From: Kribbella pittospori
Lineage (GTDB): Bacteria > Actinomycetota > Actinomycetes > Propionibacteriales > Kribbellaceae
DNA: 64,000 nt
Reading direction: 5' to 3'
Assembly: GCF_004331465.1 (NCBI RefSeq)
Contig: NZ_SJKB01000021.1
Location: 1-64,000 of the forward strand
The notes under the pieces were generated by a model that was not told where the DNA came from, searched no databases, and saw only the letters and a program-made list of their open reading frames with translations. Each line of letters starts with the position of its first letter. Position 1 is the first letter of the stretch. Position numbers and translations under genes: made by a program. Shown piece by piece: positions 35,524-44,197 of the stretch.

Positions 35524-35844
35524 ATGCCATTCAATGCCAAGAAGTTGCGCGTCGTGCTGCCCGGCGGCGACGTCGTCGGAGCTGACGAGCCTCGAGTCTT
35601 ACCCGTCGCCCTTGACTTCGGTGCGGCCGACATCGACACCCTGGACTGCTTTGCCGCCGCCCATCAGGTCGTCACCGACGGCTGGTGCTGGAGCGACTCC
35701 TGTATGGATCAGTTTTCCGAGCCGAAGCTGCTGTATGCCGTCCCGGCAGAGATGCTCCCCATGCTGCGCGAGGCCCTTGAGGCCCAGTTGGTGGAGTGCG
35801 ATCGGGCGCAAGAGGCACTGTCACGGTCGCAGGTCGACCAGTAG
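35524..35844 (+). CDS. Small protein B of the lanthipeptide-like locus (candidate precursor)
   Basis: 106 aa, starting 2 bases after the stop of protein A with GGACGGAG as ribosome site. Homologous to A at both ends (FNAKKLRVVLP; VPAEMLPMLREALEAQL), but different in the middle, where Cys42, Cys55 and Cys60 lie among Thr and Ser (TLDCF; VVTDGWCWSDSCMDQF). Conserved ends with a divergent Cys/Ser/Thr centre between tandem genes is what one expects of paired RiPP precursors such as two-component lanthipeptides. Alternatively both are small adaptor proteins. No family recognised. Confidence 0.6.
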   Translation: MPFNAKKLRVVLPGGDVVGADEPRVLPVALDFGAADIDTLDCFAAAHQVVTDGWCWSDSCMDQFSEPKLLYAVPAEMLPMLREALEAQLVECDRAQEALSRSQVDQ

Positions 35845-35855
35845 ACGCAACCACT

Positions 35856-37013
35856 GTGGCGACGCCCGCAGTCGACGTACCTGATCCCGCGGCAGGCATG
35901 CTTCGATCCGGCCGCGGGTACGAGCTCGTCGCCTGGGAACGCTGCGCGGCCGAGGTTCGCGACGCACTCGCGGCCGCAGGTGACGTGCCCTACGGTGTGT
36001 TGCGGCCGATGACTGGATCCGGGCTTCCGCCTCGAGTTGTCTCGCCGGACACGGCGTTGCTCTTCCTGACGCTGGCCGAGGCCGGCCCGCTGCCGGAGTA
36101 TGCGCGTGCCAGCCTTGGTCGGGAGGTGTCCGGCACCGTGGCGCGGCTGGTCCTGGACGGTGTGCTGGAATTCGAGCACAAGGGCGAATGGCGACATGGC
36201 GGGGCGGCAGCCGCATTGCTCGCTCCGCACGAGCCGCTCATCGGTCGCGGGCGAATCGGAGCTTTGTCACTTACCGCGCTTCAGTATGGTCAGCAGCTCG
36301 GGATCGCCTCCGAGGACGTGCTGGTGCACCGTCTGTATGGTTTCGGTCGGCGCCCAATCGGCCCGGAGCTGCGGCGGCTGATGCCTGACACGGCAGCGGT
36401 GTCCGATGCAATCGGGCTCGGCGTCGCCGGCCGCGTCACGCGGGCGCTCGCCGCGGCGTGGGCCGAGCTCCCGGCGTCGAAGGACGGTCGGCATTGGCGG
36501 CACTGGCGCCCGCGTGCCGTCGGGCGTCGTCGTCCTTCGCGTGCGAATGTCAAGCTCTATCTCAGCCCTACCGTCGAGGCGCTCGGCGATACGCTCTGGG
36601 TGCTCTCCGAGTTGCTCGGCTCGGCGCCGTCGGCCACTGCGTTCAAGGTCGGCGTCGGCCTGGGCGGCATTTGCCGCCCCGACAAGGTTGTCGTCTACTT
36701 CGACGGCCTCGACGCCTTGCATGCGACGGCGCAGGATCTCTCGGTGCGCCTGCGTGGGGTGCCCGCGCAGGGGGTGCCATTCACTGCGGCCGTGACCGAG
36801 GATGGGCTGCTGTCGTGGGCAGTCGACCCGGAAGGGACGAGTTGGCGGTACTGGCTGGCTGGGCGGCTGGCCGAGCATCTCGTGCAGGGTCGGCTGGAGT
36901 CCAATGGCCCGCCGCCCTGGCGCTACGCCCTGCAGCGGCTGCGTTTCGACGGTGTCGACACGGTCGGGTGGGCTCGTGCCGACGGTGTTGTTCCCCAGGC
37001 CTCGGAAGGGTAG
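35856..37013 (+). CDS. Conserved partner protein of the kinase-cyclase (possible lyase)
   Basis: About 385 aa from the GTG at 35856 (GTG 35796 and ATG 35898 also in frame). Residues 45-110 look like a winged-helix segment (DTALLFLTLAEAGPLP, then ARLVLDGVLEFEHKG). The C-terminal half has KLYLSPTVEAL, TAFKVGVGLGGICRPDKVVV, GVPFTAAVTEDGLLSWAVDP and a closing RYALQRLRFDGVDTVGW. I recall similar motifs in uncharacterised actinobacterial proteins, but cannot name the family. The FKV...RPDKVVVYF stretch loosely recalls HopA1-type lyases of class V lanthipeptides. A lyase role would complete the pathway, since the next protein has kinase and cyclase but no lyase domain. That is inference. Confidence 0.65.
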   Translation: MATPAVDVPDPAAGMLRSGRGYELVAWERCAAEVRDALAAAGDVPYGVLRPMTGSGLPPRVVSPDTALLFLTLAEAGPLPEYARASLGREVSGTVARLVLDGVLEFEHKGEWRHGGAAAALLAPHEPLIGRGRIGALSLTALQYGQQLGIASEDVLVHRLYGFGRRPIGPELRRLMPDTAAVSDAIGLGVAGRVTRALAAAWAELPASKDGRHWRHWRPRAVGRRRPSRANVKLYLSPTVEALGDTLWVLSELLGSAPSATAFKVGVGLGGICRPDKVVVYFDGLDALHATAQDLSVRLRGVPAQGVPFTAAVTEDGLLSWAVDPEGTSWRYWLAGRLAEHLVQGRLESNGPPPWRYALQRLRFDGVDTVGWARADGVVPQASEG

Positions 37014-37018
37014 GGACC

Positions 37019-39379
37019 GTGTCGATCACCGAGCCGTTCATCCTTCCCGCCGACGTGCAGATCATCGCAGTCGCGGACCTGCCCCCGGCACTGCTGGAGG
37101 AACTGGCCAACGATTCGGACGGATTTGCCGTCACCCGGCACGGTTCGCGTACGGCAACGAGCCTGGTCGACGGTGCGACCGCCCGGCTGCTTGAGTGCTT
37201 CCGTACGCCGACGACGATTGTCGACGCGGTGCTGGCGTTCAGCGGCGCCGAGAATCTCGATGCGCGCGAGATGCTGGACGAGAGCTTCGCCGTGCTCGGC
37301 ACGATGATCACCGACGGCGTGCTCGTCACCGCCGACTCGCTGCTGGCCGAACCGATCGCGACTACGCTGCGACCCGGCGACCGGCTCGGGGAGCTTGAGA
37401 TTGTCGAGGCCGTGCATGTCGTCCTCGACACGGAGGTCTACCGGGCCTTCACCGGGGACGGCGTACCGTGCGCGGTGAAACTCGCCAGGCCCGGCTCGGA
37501 GACCCGGATGCGCGCGCTGCTGTCGCATGAGGCGGAGATCCTCGGTCTTCTGGGTGGCCAGGTCGGGCCGCCCGTTCTACGGCTGGGCGAATTTGAGGAG
37601 CGACCGTGGCTCGCAGTGGCCTGGTCCGCGGCGGTCGACGCGGCCACGGCCGCGGCCGAGCACCGCATGGCAGGTGACCGGCCAGCACTGCTCGGCCTGG
37701 TCGAGAAGATCCTGGAGGCCTATGCCCAGCTGCACGCGCGGTCCGTGCTGCACGGAGACGTCCACCCGCGCAACGTTCTGGTGGACGCGACCGGCGCCAT
37801 CACCCTCATCGACTACGGCCTGGCCACTGCGGACGGCGTCCCTGCTGCGGCCGTAGGTGGGGTCGACCTGTTCACCGCGCCGGAGTTCGCCGCCGCGCGG
37901 TTGGACAGACGTGATCCCGGGCCACCCACGCAGGCCGCCGAGCAGTACAGCATCGCGGCGCTCGTCGTCCTACTCGTCGCGGGCCGACACACTCACAAGT
38001 TCTCCCTCGAGCGGGACGTGATGCTTCGCCAGTTGCGTGACGAGACACCTGACGTTTTCGACCAGCTCGAGGTCTCCAGGCTTGAGGCGCTCGTGGCATC
38101 GCTCCGACGAGCACTGGCCAAAGATCCGGTGGATCGGTTCACCTCGGTCGCGGAACTGCTCCGGAGCGTCCGGAGCGCCGTGACCGGCGCGGGCGTTCCG
38201 CGGCAGCCCTGGCGACACGGAGCGGGAAGGGCGCTGGTGTCGGACGTCGTCCGCAGGTTGACCATGCCCGACGCCCTCCTCTCCAGCGGAATCGACGCGC
38301 CCACCGCCTCGGCGATGAACGGAGCCGCTGGATTCGCGCACGCGCTACTGCGGATAGCCTCCATCCGCGGCGACGGCGAGCTCCTAGCAGCCGCAGACCT
38401 GTGGGCCGAACGCGCCGCGGCCCACATCGCATCGCCGGACGCATTCACCAGTGCCGACCTCGAACTCATCAGCGACACACTCGGCGACCGCTCCTTCTAC
38501 CACCACGAGGCCGGCGTCCACGCGGTGCGGGCGCTTGTCGCCGGCGGCCGGGACGACGGCCCGGCATGGTGCTCGGCAGTCGAGGCGTTCGTCCGCGCAG
38601 CCCGCCGGCCGTGCCCCCCGCTCGAGGTGGCGTTCGGCCGGGCAGGCCTGCTGCTCGGCTGCGCCCTTCTGCATGAGACTCCCCAAAGCAGCACGGCCAA
38701 CGCCGGCGGGCAACTGACGAAACTCGGCGATGAGCTCGCCACGAGCATTGCTGCCGAGATCGACCGCGCGCCGGCGATCGCTGACGGCGAGGAGTTGACT
38801 CGGCTCGGGGCAGCGCACGGGTGGGCGGGATGGCTGTACGCGCTGCTGCGCTGGGCTGATGTCCAGGGCAGGCTACCGTCGGAAGCGGTCGTCGAGCGGC
38901 TCGACCAGCTCGCGACCATGGCGCGCTGGGAGGGCCGGGCAGCGTGCTGGCCGCCCGATGCACACGCTCCCACCCTGGAGAACACGCTGGCCGCAAGTTG
39001 GTGCAATGGCGCAGCTGGCTACGTTCCGCTGTGGACCGCGGCTCACGCGCTGCTCGGCGACGACCGCTACCTCGAGCTCGCGCGAGCCGCCTCGTGGACC
39101 GCGTACGAGGGCGGGGATGTCGCCCCCGGCGATCTCTGTTGCGGCTTGGCCGGCCGCGCCTACGCTCTAGCCACCATGCATCGGCACGGCAGCGACGAGC
39201 GCTGGCTGATCCGCGCACGCCTACTCGCGGACCGGGCTGCCGAGCGCATCCGCGACCGCCCGTTCCGTCGCGACAGCCTGTACAAGGGCGAAGTCGGCGT
39301 AGCGTTGCTGATCGAGGAGCTGAACGGTCCCACGCGTGCGGGCCTACCGCTCTATGAATCTGAGGGCTGGACCGCCTGA
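37019..39379 (+). CDS. RRE-like / kinase / LanC-like fusion (lanthionine synthetase-like)
   Basis: 786 aa from a GTG with GGAAGGG upstream, 5 bases after the previous gene. Residues 30-110 resemble a PqqD-like RiPP recognition element. Residues 125-390 form a kinase with all key residues: Lys154 (CAVKLA), Glu171, HGD catalytic loop 245-247 with Asn252, and DYG at 265-267. Residues 430-786 form a LanC-like toroid with His600 (AAHGWAG), Cys662 (SWCNGAAGY) and Cys707-Cys708 (DLCCGLAG). The last motif is CHG in most cyclases, so the zinc site would be Cys-Cys-Cys, as in ProcM-like enzymes. No N-terminal OspF-like lyase domain exists, unlike class III/IV synthetases. Likely phosphorylates Ser/Thr and cyclises Cys in a peptide. 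Confidence 0.85.
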   Translation: MSITEPFILPADVQIIAVADLPPALLEELANDSDGFAVTRHGSRTATSLVDGATARLLECFRTPTTIVDAVLAFSGAENLDAREMLDESFAVLGTMITDGVLVTADSLLAEPIATTLRPGDRLGELEIVEAVHVVLDTEVYRAFTGDGVPCAVKLARPGSETRMRALLSHEAEILGLLGGQVGPPVLRLGEFEERPWLAVAWSAAVDAATAAAEHRMAGDRPALLGLVEKILEAYAQLHARSVLHGDVHPRNVLVDATGAITLIDYGLATADGVPAAAVGGVDLFTAPEFAAARLDRRDPGPPTQAAEQYSIAALVVLLVAGRHTHKFSLERDVMLRQLRDETPDVFDQLEVSRLEALVASLRRALAKDPVDRFTSVAELLRSVRSAVTGAGVPRQPWRHGAGRALVSDVVRRLTMPDALLSSGIDAPTASAMNGAAGFAHALLRIASIRGDGELLAAADLWAERAAAHIASPDAFTSADLELISDTLGDRSFYHHEAGVHAVRALVAGGRDDGPAWCSAVEAFVRAARRPCPPLEVAFGRAGLLLGCALLHETPQSSTANAGGQLTKLGDELATSIAAEIDRAPAIADGEELTRLGAAHGWAGWLYALLRWADVQGRLPSEAVVERLDQLATMARWEGRAACWPPDAHAPTLENTLAASWCNGAAGYVPLWTAAHALLGDDRYLELARAASWTAYEGGDVAPGDLCCGLAGRAYALATMHRHGSDERWLIRARLLADRAAERIRDRPFRRDSLYKGEVGVALLIEELNGPTRAGLPLYESEGWTA

Positions 39380-39410
39380 ACAGGCCCGTCCTCAACTATA
39401 CGGAGGGGAG

Positions 39411-39472
39411 GACCACCAGTCCCTGTACGCCCGCGGCTGGTAGAACCTCGACGCACTCGCGGCCTTCGTCGA
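39411..39472 (-). repeat. 62-bp inverted repeat, left copy (DNA-ligase scrap)
   Basis: The reverse complement of this stretch matches 45201-45262 at 60 of 62 bases. It encodes DEGRECVEVLPAAGVQGLVV, a segment of the adenylation domain of an ATP-dependent DNA ligase. Only this scrap and perhaps 10 more codons survive here. It lies right after the lanthipeptide-like operon. Confidence 0.7.
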
Positions 39473-39601
39473 TGTCGTCGGTGACCGAGCCAGTGCGCGG
39501 CAGGTGGGTCGCAGGCGTCGCGGTTGCGCGTCTGCGGCCCGCCGGAGGTGCTTGCTCGATCAGGTCGGCGTCGCCACGCGCGAACCGGTCACGGCGAAGG
39601 C

Positions 39602-40345
39602 ATGATTGACGCCATGGAGGAGCCAGCTGGGGTGCCGGGTCAGGACCCGGACCGGGGCGTGACCGACCAGGGCGCGACCGAGGAAGCGGCCAGGTTCGCG
39701 CACCTGGCGCTGAGCCTGCACGAGTCCGGCAATCTTGAGGAGACCGCCCAGGGAGTGGTCGAGTTCGCATTGCAAGCGCTGCGCTGTTCCCACGCCGGCC
39801 TCGCCCTGGCCACCCGCGACCAGGCCGAGGTCCCGGCGGCCACGGATCCTGTCGTGGAAGAGATCTACCAGTGGCAGATGGCGCGCCAAGAAGGGCCGCT
39901 ATTCGAGTCGATGCACCGGCACACCACAGTTCTGATCCGCGACACCGCGACCGAGCAACGCTGGCCCGACTGGGCGGCCAAGGTGCTCTCGCTCGGAGTC
40001 CGCAGCGTCCTCGACGTACCGCTGACCACCGCGGCCGGAACGGTCGGTGTCCTGGGTCTGTACAGCGCGGCACCCGACGCATTCGGTACCGACGACCAGG
40101 CGATCGCCAAGATCCTGGCCCGGCACGCATCCGTCGCCGTGGCCACCGCCGGCAAAGAACAAAACCTCGCGCTGGCCATCGATGCCCGCAAGCTCGTCGG
40201 TCAGGCCATGGGCATCCTCATGGAGCGCTACAGCATCGACGAAGACCGCGCATTCGTAGTGTTGAAGCGCTACTCCCAAGACACCAACACCAAACTGCGC
40301 GACGTCGCCCAGCAACTGATCAACACCCGCCAGCTCCCCCGCTGA
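39602..40345 (+). CDS. GAF-ANTAR regulator
   Basis: 247 aa from the ATG at 39602 (39614 also possible). Residues 25-180 form a GAF sensor domain (AQGVVEFALQALRCSHAGLA, VRSVLDVPLTTAAGTVGVL, HASVAVATAG). Residues 190-245 form an ANTAR RNA-binding domain (IDARKLVGQAMGILMERYSI, DRAFVVLKRYSQDTNTKLRD, VAQQLINT), the typical three-helix pattern with the conserved Ala. Such proteins bind paired hairpins in mRNA leaders and prevent termination. No such paired hairpin was identified beside it. Confidence 0.92.
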   Translation: MIDAMEEPAGVPGQDPDRGVTDQGATEEAARFAHLALSLHESGNLEETAQGVVEFALQALRCSHAGLALATRDQAEVPAATDPVVEEIYQWQMARQEGPLFESMHRHTTVLIRDTATEQRWPDWAAKVLSLGVRSVLDVPLTTAAGTVGVLGLYSAAPDAFGTDDQAIAKILARHASVAVATAGKEQNLALAIDARKLVGQAMGILMERYSIDEDRAFVVLKRYSQDTNTKLRDVAQQLINTRQLPR

Positions 40346-40548
40346 CCCCCTCACGCACCGACAGGGGAGCGGGCTCATACGGCGGGCGGTCAGCCGCCGG
40401 GAGGGGACCGACGACGCGGAGTGTGGGGCGCGCATCAAGGTCAGCGGCTGGCCGCGCATCTATGCTCTACCTGTCCATACCGGTCTCGCAAGCCGCAGGC
40501 GGCGTCGATCGGCACCCCCAGCGACCGGCCGGGCACCTAGCGCTCGCG

Positions 40549-40946
40549 TCATCCACGAATGTCGGTACGGCCAAGTGTCGGAAGATTCTCCGCGCGTAGA
40601 TCGGCCCGGACCCGGACGTAGCGCATGCCGTGGCGGACCTGCCCGGCCTGGGTCGCCGCGTCCGCGGTCACCTCGACGACAACGGTCGGATGGACCTTCA
40701 CGAGTGGCTTCTTGCTGTCGGCCCCGCCCCAGCGCTGCGAGCTGATCTCGCCAGGCCACGGGGGCCTGGTTTCAGGACCGCGGCGAGCTGGGCGCCTCGG
40801 TCCGGTTTGACCGGGACCGTGCGGCCGATGACGGTCAGCACACCGTCTGCGTCGTAGAGACCGGCGATCACGACCTCCGCCCGAGTGATCAGGCCGCGCG
40901 CGGTCGCGGCAACCTGCGAGTAAGGGGGAAGGTCTGCGGAGGTCAC
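40549..40946 (-). pseudogene. C-terminal (OB-fold) part of an ATP-dependent DNA ligase
   Basis: The reverse frame from 40946 reads EVVIAGLYDADGVLTVIGRT and AAVLKPG. After a one-base shift near 40740 it continues PGEISSQRWGGADSKKPLV, KVHPTVVVEVTADAATQAGQ and VRHGMRYVRVRADL to TGA at 40549. That is the end of actinobacterial LigC/LigD-like ATP-dependent ligases, including the W-x-P..SS.RWG hinge. The adenylation domain with the active-site lysine is absent upstream. One of several ligase scraps between 39 and 46.5 kb. Confidence 0.7.
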
Positions 40947-41227
40947 AGGACTTCGATACTCATCTGGGTGTTGCCGGCGGCCATGCGCTCGGACCGGAGG
41001 CGTGCATGGCGGCTACCGTGATCGGCTTGGTGTTTGCACCGGGGCGTCCCGATAGAGGAGGCTTGGGCCCGGAGCGCCGGGAAGTCTGGTCGGCAGCGCC
41101 CGTCCCCGTCCGGGGTGCGGGCTGGTCGACGAGCCCGGAGGCGATGTGACGCTGCTCAGATGCTGCCGTCATGGTGACGAGCAGCCGACTGTGGGTAGGC
41201 AGCGCACCCGCGGCGTATTGTGCACTT
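40947..41227. other. Intergenic with leaderless-type promoter
   Basis: 281 bases without a gene. TATTGT at 41216-41221 is followed 6 bases later by the GTG of the CBS gene, consistent with a leaderless transcript. Confidence 0.45.
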
Positions 41228-41674
41228 GTGCACGGACAGCAGATGGCCGAGGACTTCCCGGTAGTCAGCCTGGACACGGATGCCCGCGAGGCTGTCGAGT
41301 TGCTGGCCGCGCGGCGGCTGCCGGGCCTGATCGTCGTCGACGACAAGGGCCGCCCTCATTCGGTGCTGCCGGCATCGCAGGTGGTGCGGTTCCTGGTGCC
41401 GACCTATGTCCAGGACGACCCGTCACTGGCCAGGGTGATCGACGAGTCGCTGGCCGACCAGGTCGCGGACAAGCTGGCGAACGTGACCGTCCGCAGACTG
41501 CTGCCGTCGGAGCCGGTCGAGCTGCCGGTCGTCAACCACGACGACACGGTGCTGGAGGTGGCTGCGATCATGGCCCGGCTGCGGTGCCCGCTGGTCGCGG
41601 TGATGAAGGACGAGGAGATCGTCGGCGCGATCACCGCGTCACGGCTGCTGGAACTGGTGGTCACACCGCGCTGA
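41228..41674 (+). CDS. CBS-domain pair protein
   Basis: 148 aa from GTG 41228. Two CBS repeats: the first from AEDFPVVSLDTDAREAVELL to LPGLIVVDDKGRPHSVLPA, the second from PVELPVVNHDDTVLEVAAIM to CPLVAVMKDEEIVGAITASR. The pair forms a Bateman module that binds adenosyl nucleotides. The gene is followed after 19 bases by an ArsB/NhaD-like permease, and this partnership suggests it senses cell energy state to gate or regulate the transporter. Confidence 0.88.
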   Translation: MHGQQMAEDFPVVSLDTDAREAVELLAARRLPGLIVVDDKGRPHSVLPASQVVRFLVPTYVQDDPSLARVIDESLADQVADKLANVTVRRLLPSEPVELPVVNHDDTVLEVAAIMARLRCPLVAVMKDEEIVGAITASRLLELVVTPR

Positions 41675-41693
41675 GCGGCGCGCAGGTGATCGC

Positions 41694-42983
41694 GTGACGA
41701 TGATCGCCGTCGTCGTCTTCGTGATCGCCTATGTCCTGATCGCGACCGAGTGGACGCACAAGCTCCTCGCCGCGCTGGGTGGCGCGGCGCTCCTGCTGGC
41801 CCTCGGAGTGACCGACTCCGAGCACGCATTCTACTCCCATGACACCGGGATCGACTGGGACGTCATCTTTCTGCTGCTCGGCATGATGATCATCGTCGGC
41901 GTACTGCGCCGCACCGGGATCTTCGAGTACATCGCGATCTGGGCCGCGAAACGCGCCAAAGGGTCGCCGCTGCGAGTGATGATCCTGCTGACACTGATCA
42001 CCGCCGTCGCCTCGGCCTTCCTCGACAACGTCACGACCGTGCTGCTGATCGCGCCGGTCACCTTGCTGGTGTGCGACCGGCTCGGGATCAACCCGGTCCC
42101 ATTCCTGATCGCCGAGGTGTTCGCCTCCAATATCGGCGGGGCGGCCACCTTGATCGGCGACCCGCCGAACATCATCATCGCCAGCCGGTCCGGGCTGACC
42201 TTCAACGACTTCCTGATCCACATGACGCCGCTGGTCGTGATCGAACTGGTCGTCTTCACGCTGGTCCTGCCGCGTCTGTTCCGGGGATCGTTCACGGTCG
42301 AGGCGGACAAGGTGGAGAACGTGCTGCGGCTGAACGAACGCGAGGCGATCCAGGACACGCGGCTGCTGATCAAGTGCGGCGTTGTGTTGCTGGCCGTGTT
42401 CACCGGGTTCGTCGGGCACGCGGTGTTCCACGTGGCGCCCTCGGTGGTGGCCCTGCTCGGGGCCGGCGTGCTGGTGCTGACCTCCGGTGTCTCGACCAAG
42501 GACTACATGTCCAGCGTCGAATGGCAGACCCTGCTGTTCTTCGCCGGCTTGTTCATCATGGTCGGTGCTCTGGTCAAGACCGGCGTGATCGGCGACCTCG
42601 CCAGGCAGGTCGGGAATGCGACCGACGGGAGACCGCTGCTCGCGGTGATGCTGATCCTGGTCGTGTCGGCGGTGCTGTCCGGCATCGTCGACAACATCCC
42701 CTACGTCGCGACCATGAGCCCGGTCGTCCTGGAGCTCACCAAGAGCGTCACCGATCCCAGCCACGCCCATGCCCTGTGGTGGGCGCTGGCAGCGGGCGCC
42801 GACTTCGGCGGCAACGCCACCGCGGTCGGTGCCAGCGCGAACGTGGTCGTGATCGGTATCGCGCTGCGCGCCGGCCATCCGATCAGCTTCTGGGAGTTCA
42901 CCCGCAAAGGCGTGGTGATCACCGCGATCACCATCGTCGTCGCGGCGCCGTACCTGTGGCTGCGCTACTTCGTCCTGGCCTGA
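41694..42983 (+). CDS. ArsB/NhaD-type ion transporter (SLC13 superfamily)
   Basis: 429 aa, GTG start with AGGTGAT upstream. About 11 membrane helices in two halves. The first half has the conserved SAFLDNVTTVLLIAPV and IGGAATLIGDPPNIII (the ion-binding D-N-x-T-T and G-D-P-P-N motifs of ArsB/NhaD/P-protein transporters). The second half has GIVDNIPYVATMSP and DFGGNATAVGASANVVV. Complete family signature. It may exchange Na+/H+ or extrude an oxyanion; the sequence does not decide. Forms an operon with the CBS protein and a broken NhaP-like antiporter. Confidence 0.9.
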   Translation: MTMIAVVVFVIAYVLIATEWTHKLLAALGGAALLLALGVTDSEHAFYSHDTGIDWDVIFLLLGMMIIVGVLRRTGIFEYIAIWAAKRAKGSPLRVMILLTLITAVASAFLDNVTTVLLIAPVTLLVCDRLGINPVPFLIAEVFASNIGGAATLIGDPPNIIIASRSGLTFNDFLIHMTPLVVIELVVFTLVLPRLFRGSFTVEADKVENVLRLNEREAIQDTRLLIKCGVVLLAVFTGFVGHAVFHVAPSVVALLGAGVLVLTSGVSTKDYMSSVEWQTLLFFAGLFIMVGALVKTGVIGDLARQVGNATDGRPLLAVMLILVVSAVLSGIVDNIPYVATMSPVVLELTKSVTDPSHAHALWWALAAGADFGGNATAVGASANVVVIGIALRAGHPISFWEFTRKGVVITAITIVVAAPYLWLRYFVLA

Positions 42984-43011
42984 CCGGCGCTCGAGTCGAC
43001 CTGGAGCTTCG

Positions 43012-44197
43012 ATGCTACTGATGTGCTTCGCCGCCGTGCTGTGCTGGCGGTTCTGGTGTCCAGTCTCGCCGGCCGCACCATCTTGTCGACCGCAGTGTTG
43101 TTCCTGGCCGCCGGGTTCGCGCCCGGTCTGGAGACCACCGGCGTGCTCGATCTGCGGCCGGAGTCGCCGGTCGTCTCGGTCCTGGCCCAGCTCGCCCTGT
43201 TCGCGGTGCTGTTCACCGACGGAATGCGGGTCGGCTGGTCGGATCTGCGGTCGGCGTGGCGGCTTCCGGGGTGCGCGCTGGGCTGGGGCCTGCCCCTCAC
43301 GCTGGGCATCACAGCGCTCGCCGCGCACCTCATCGTGGGCCTGGACTGGCCCGCGGCGTTGCTCATCGGTGCGATCCTGGCCCCGACCGACCCGGTCTTC
43401 GCCTCGGCGCTGGTCGGCAACGAGAAGAGGTGCCGGGCCGGCTCAGGCACCTGCTGAGCGTCGAGTCCGGCGTCAACGACGGTCTGGCACTGCCGTTCGT
43501 GATGGTCTTCGTCGCCGTGGCCGCGGGCGACGACAACCTGCATCTGGGTGAACTGGCCACCGAACTCGCCGTAGGTGTCGTCATCGGTATCGGCGTTCCC
43601 TGGATCGCGATCCGGCTCGAGCGGACCCGGGTCTTCTCCGCGTCCACCCAGTACGAACCACTCAACGCCGTCGCGATCGGCCTGCTCGTCCTCGCGCTCG
43701 CCGAAACCCTGCACGGCAACCTGTTCCTGGCCGCCTTCGCCGCCGGCATCACCGTCGCCACCTTCGGACCAGCACAACGCTCCGCGTTCGAGCACTTCGG
43801 TGAACTCATCGCCGAAACCCTGAAACTCGCGGCGCTGCTCGGCTTCGGCGCCCTGATCTCGATCGAGTTCCTCGCCGAGATCTCCCGGCAAGGCTGGATC
43901 TTCGCACTCATCGCCCTCATCATCGCCCGGCCACTCGCCCTGGCCGTCTCGTTCCTGCGCTCCGGCGTTGGCACCCGCGAACAACTCGCGGCACTGTGGT
44001 TCGGCCCGAAAGGCTTCGCCTCCGTGGTCTACGGTCTCCTCGTCCTCGAATCAGGCATTCCCGCCGCCGACCAGGTGTTCCACCTCGTCGCCCTGACCAT
44101 CGTGCTATCGATCCTGACCCACTCCTCCACCGACATCATCGTCGCCTGCTCCTTCGAAGACGCCGACCTCACTCTCGAATCCGGCCGAGCAGCCTGA
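43012..44197 (+). pseudogene. NhaP-like cation:proton antiporter, frameshifted
   Basis: The frames combine to a CPA1-type antiporter of about 390 aa. N-terminal part: GRTILSTAVLFLAAGFAPG, LFAVLFTDGMRVG, AAHLIVGLDWPAALLIGAIL, APTDPVFASALVG. After NEK at about 43428 two extra bases (GAGAAG-AG-GTG against expected GAGAAGGTG) shift the frame to a stop at 43455. The rest continues in the other frame: HLLSVESGVNDGLALPFVMV (the key N-D), LAETLHGNLFLAAFAAGI, GFGALISIEFL, LWFGPKGFASVVYGLLVL. A second shift near the first codons also seems needed if the ATG at 43012 (GGAG upstream) is the true start. Confidence 0.75.

Noticed and set aside
36458..37018. Extended upstream start for the kinase-cyclase protein giving 973 aa
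   Set aside because: The extra 187 codons overlap the preceding gene in another frame and are Arg-rich; the GTG at 37019 has a good ribosome site 5 bases after the previous stop.
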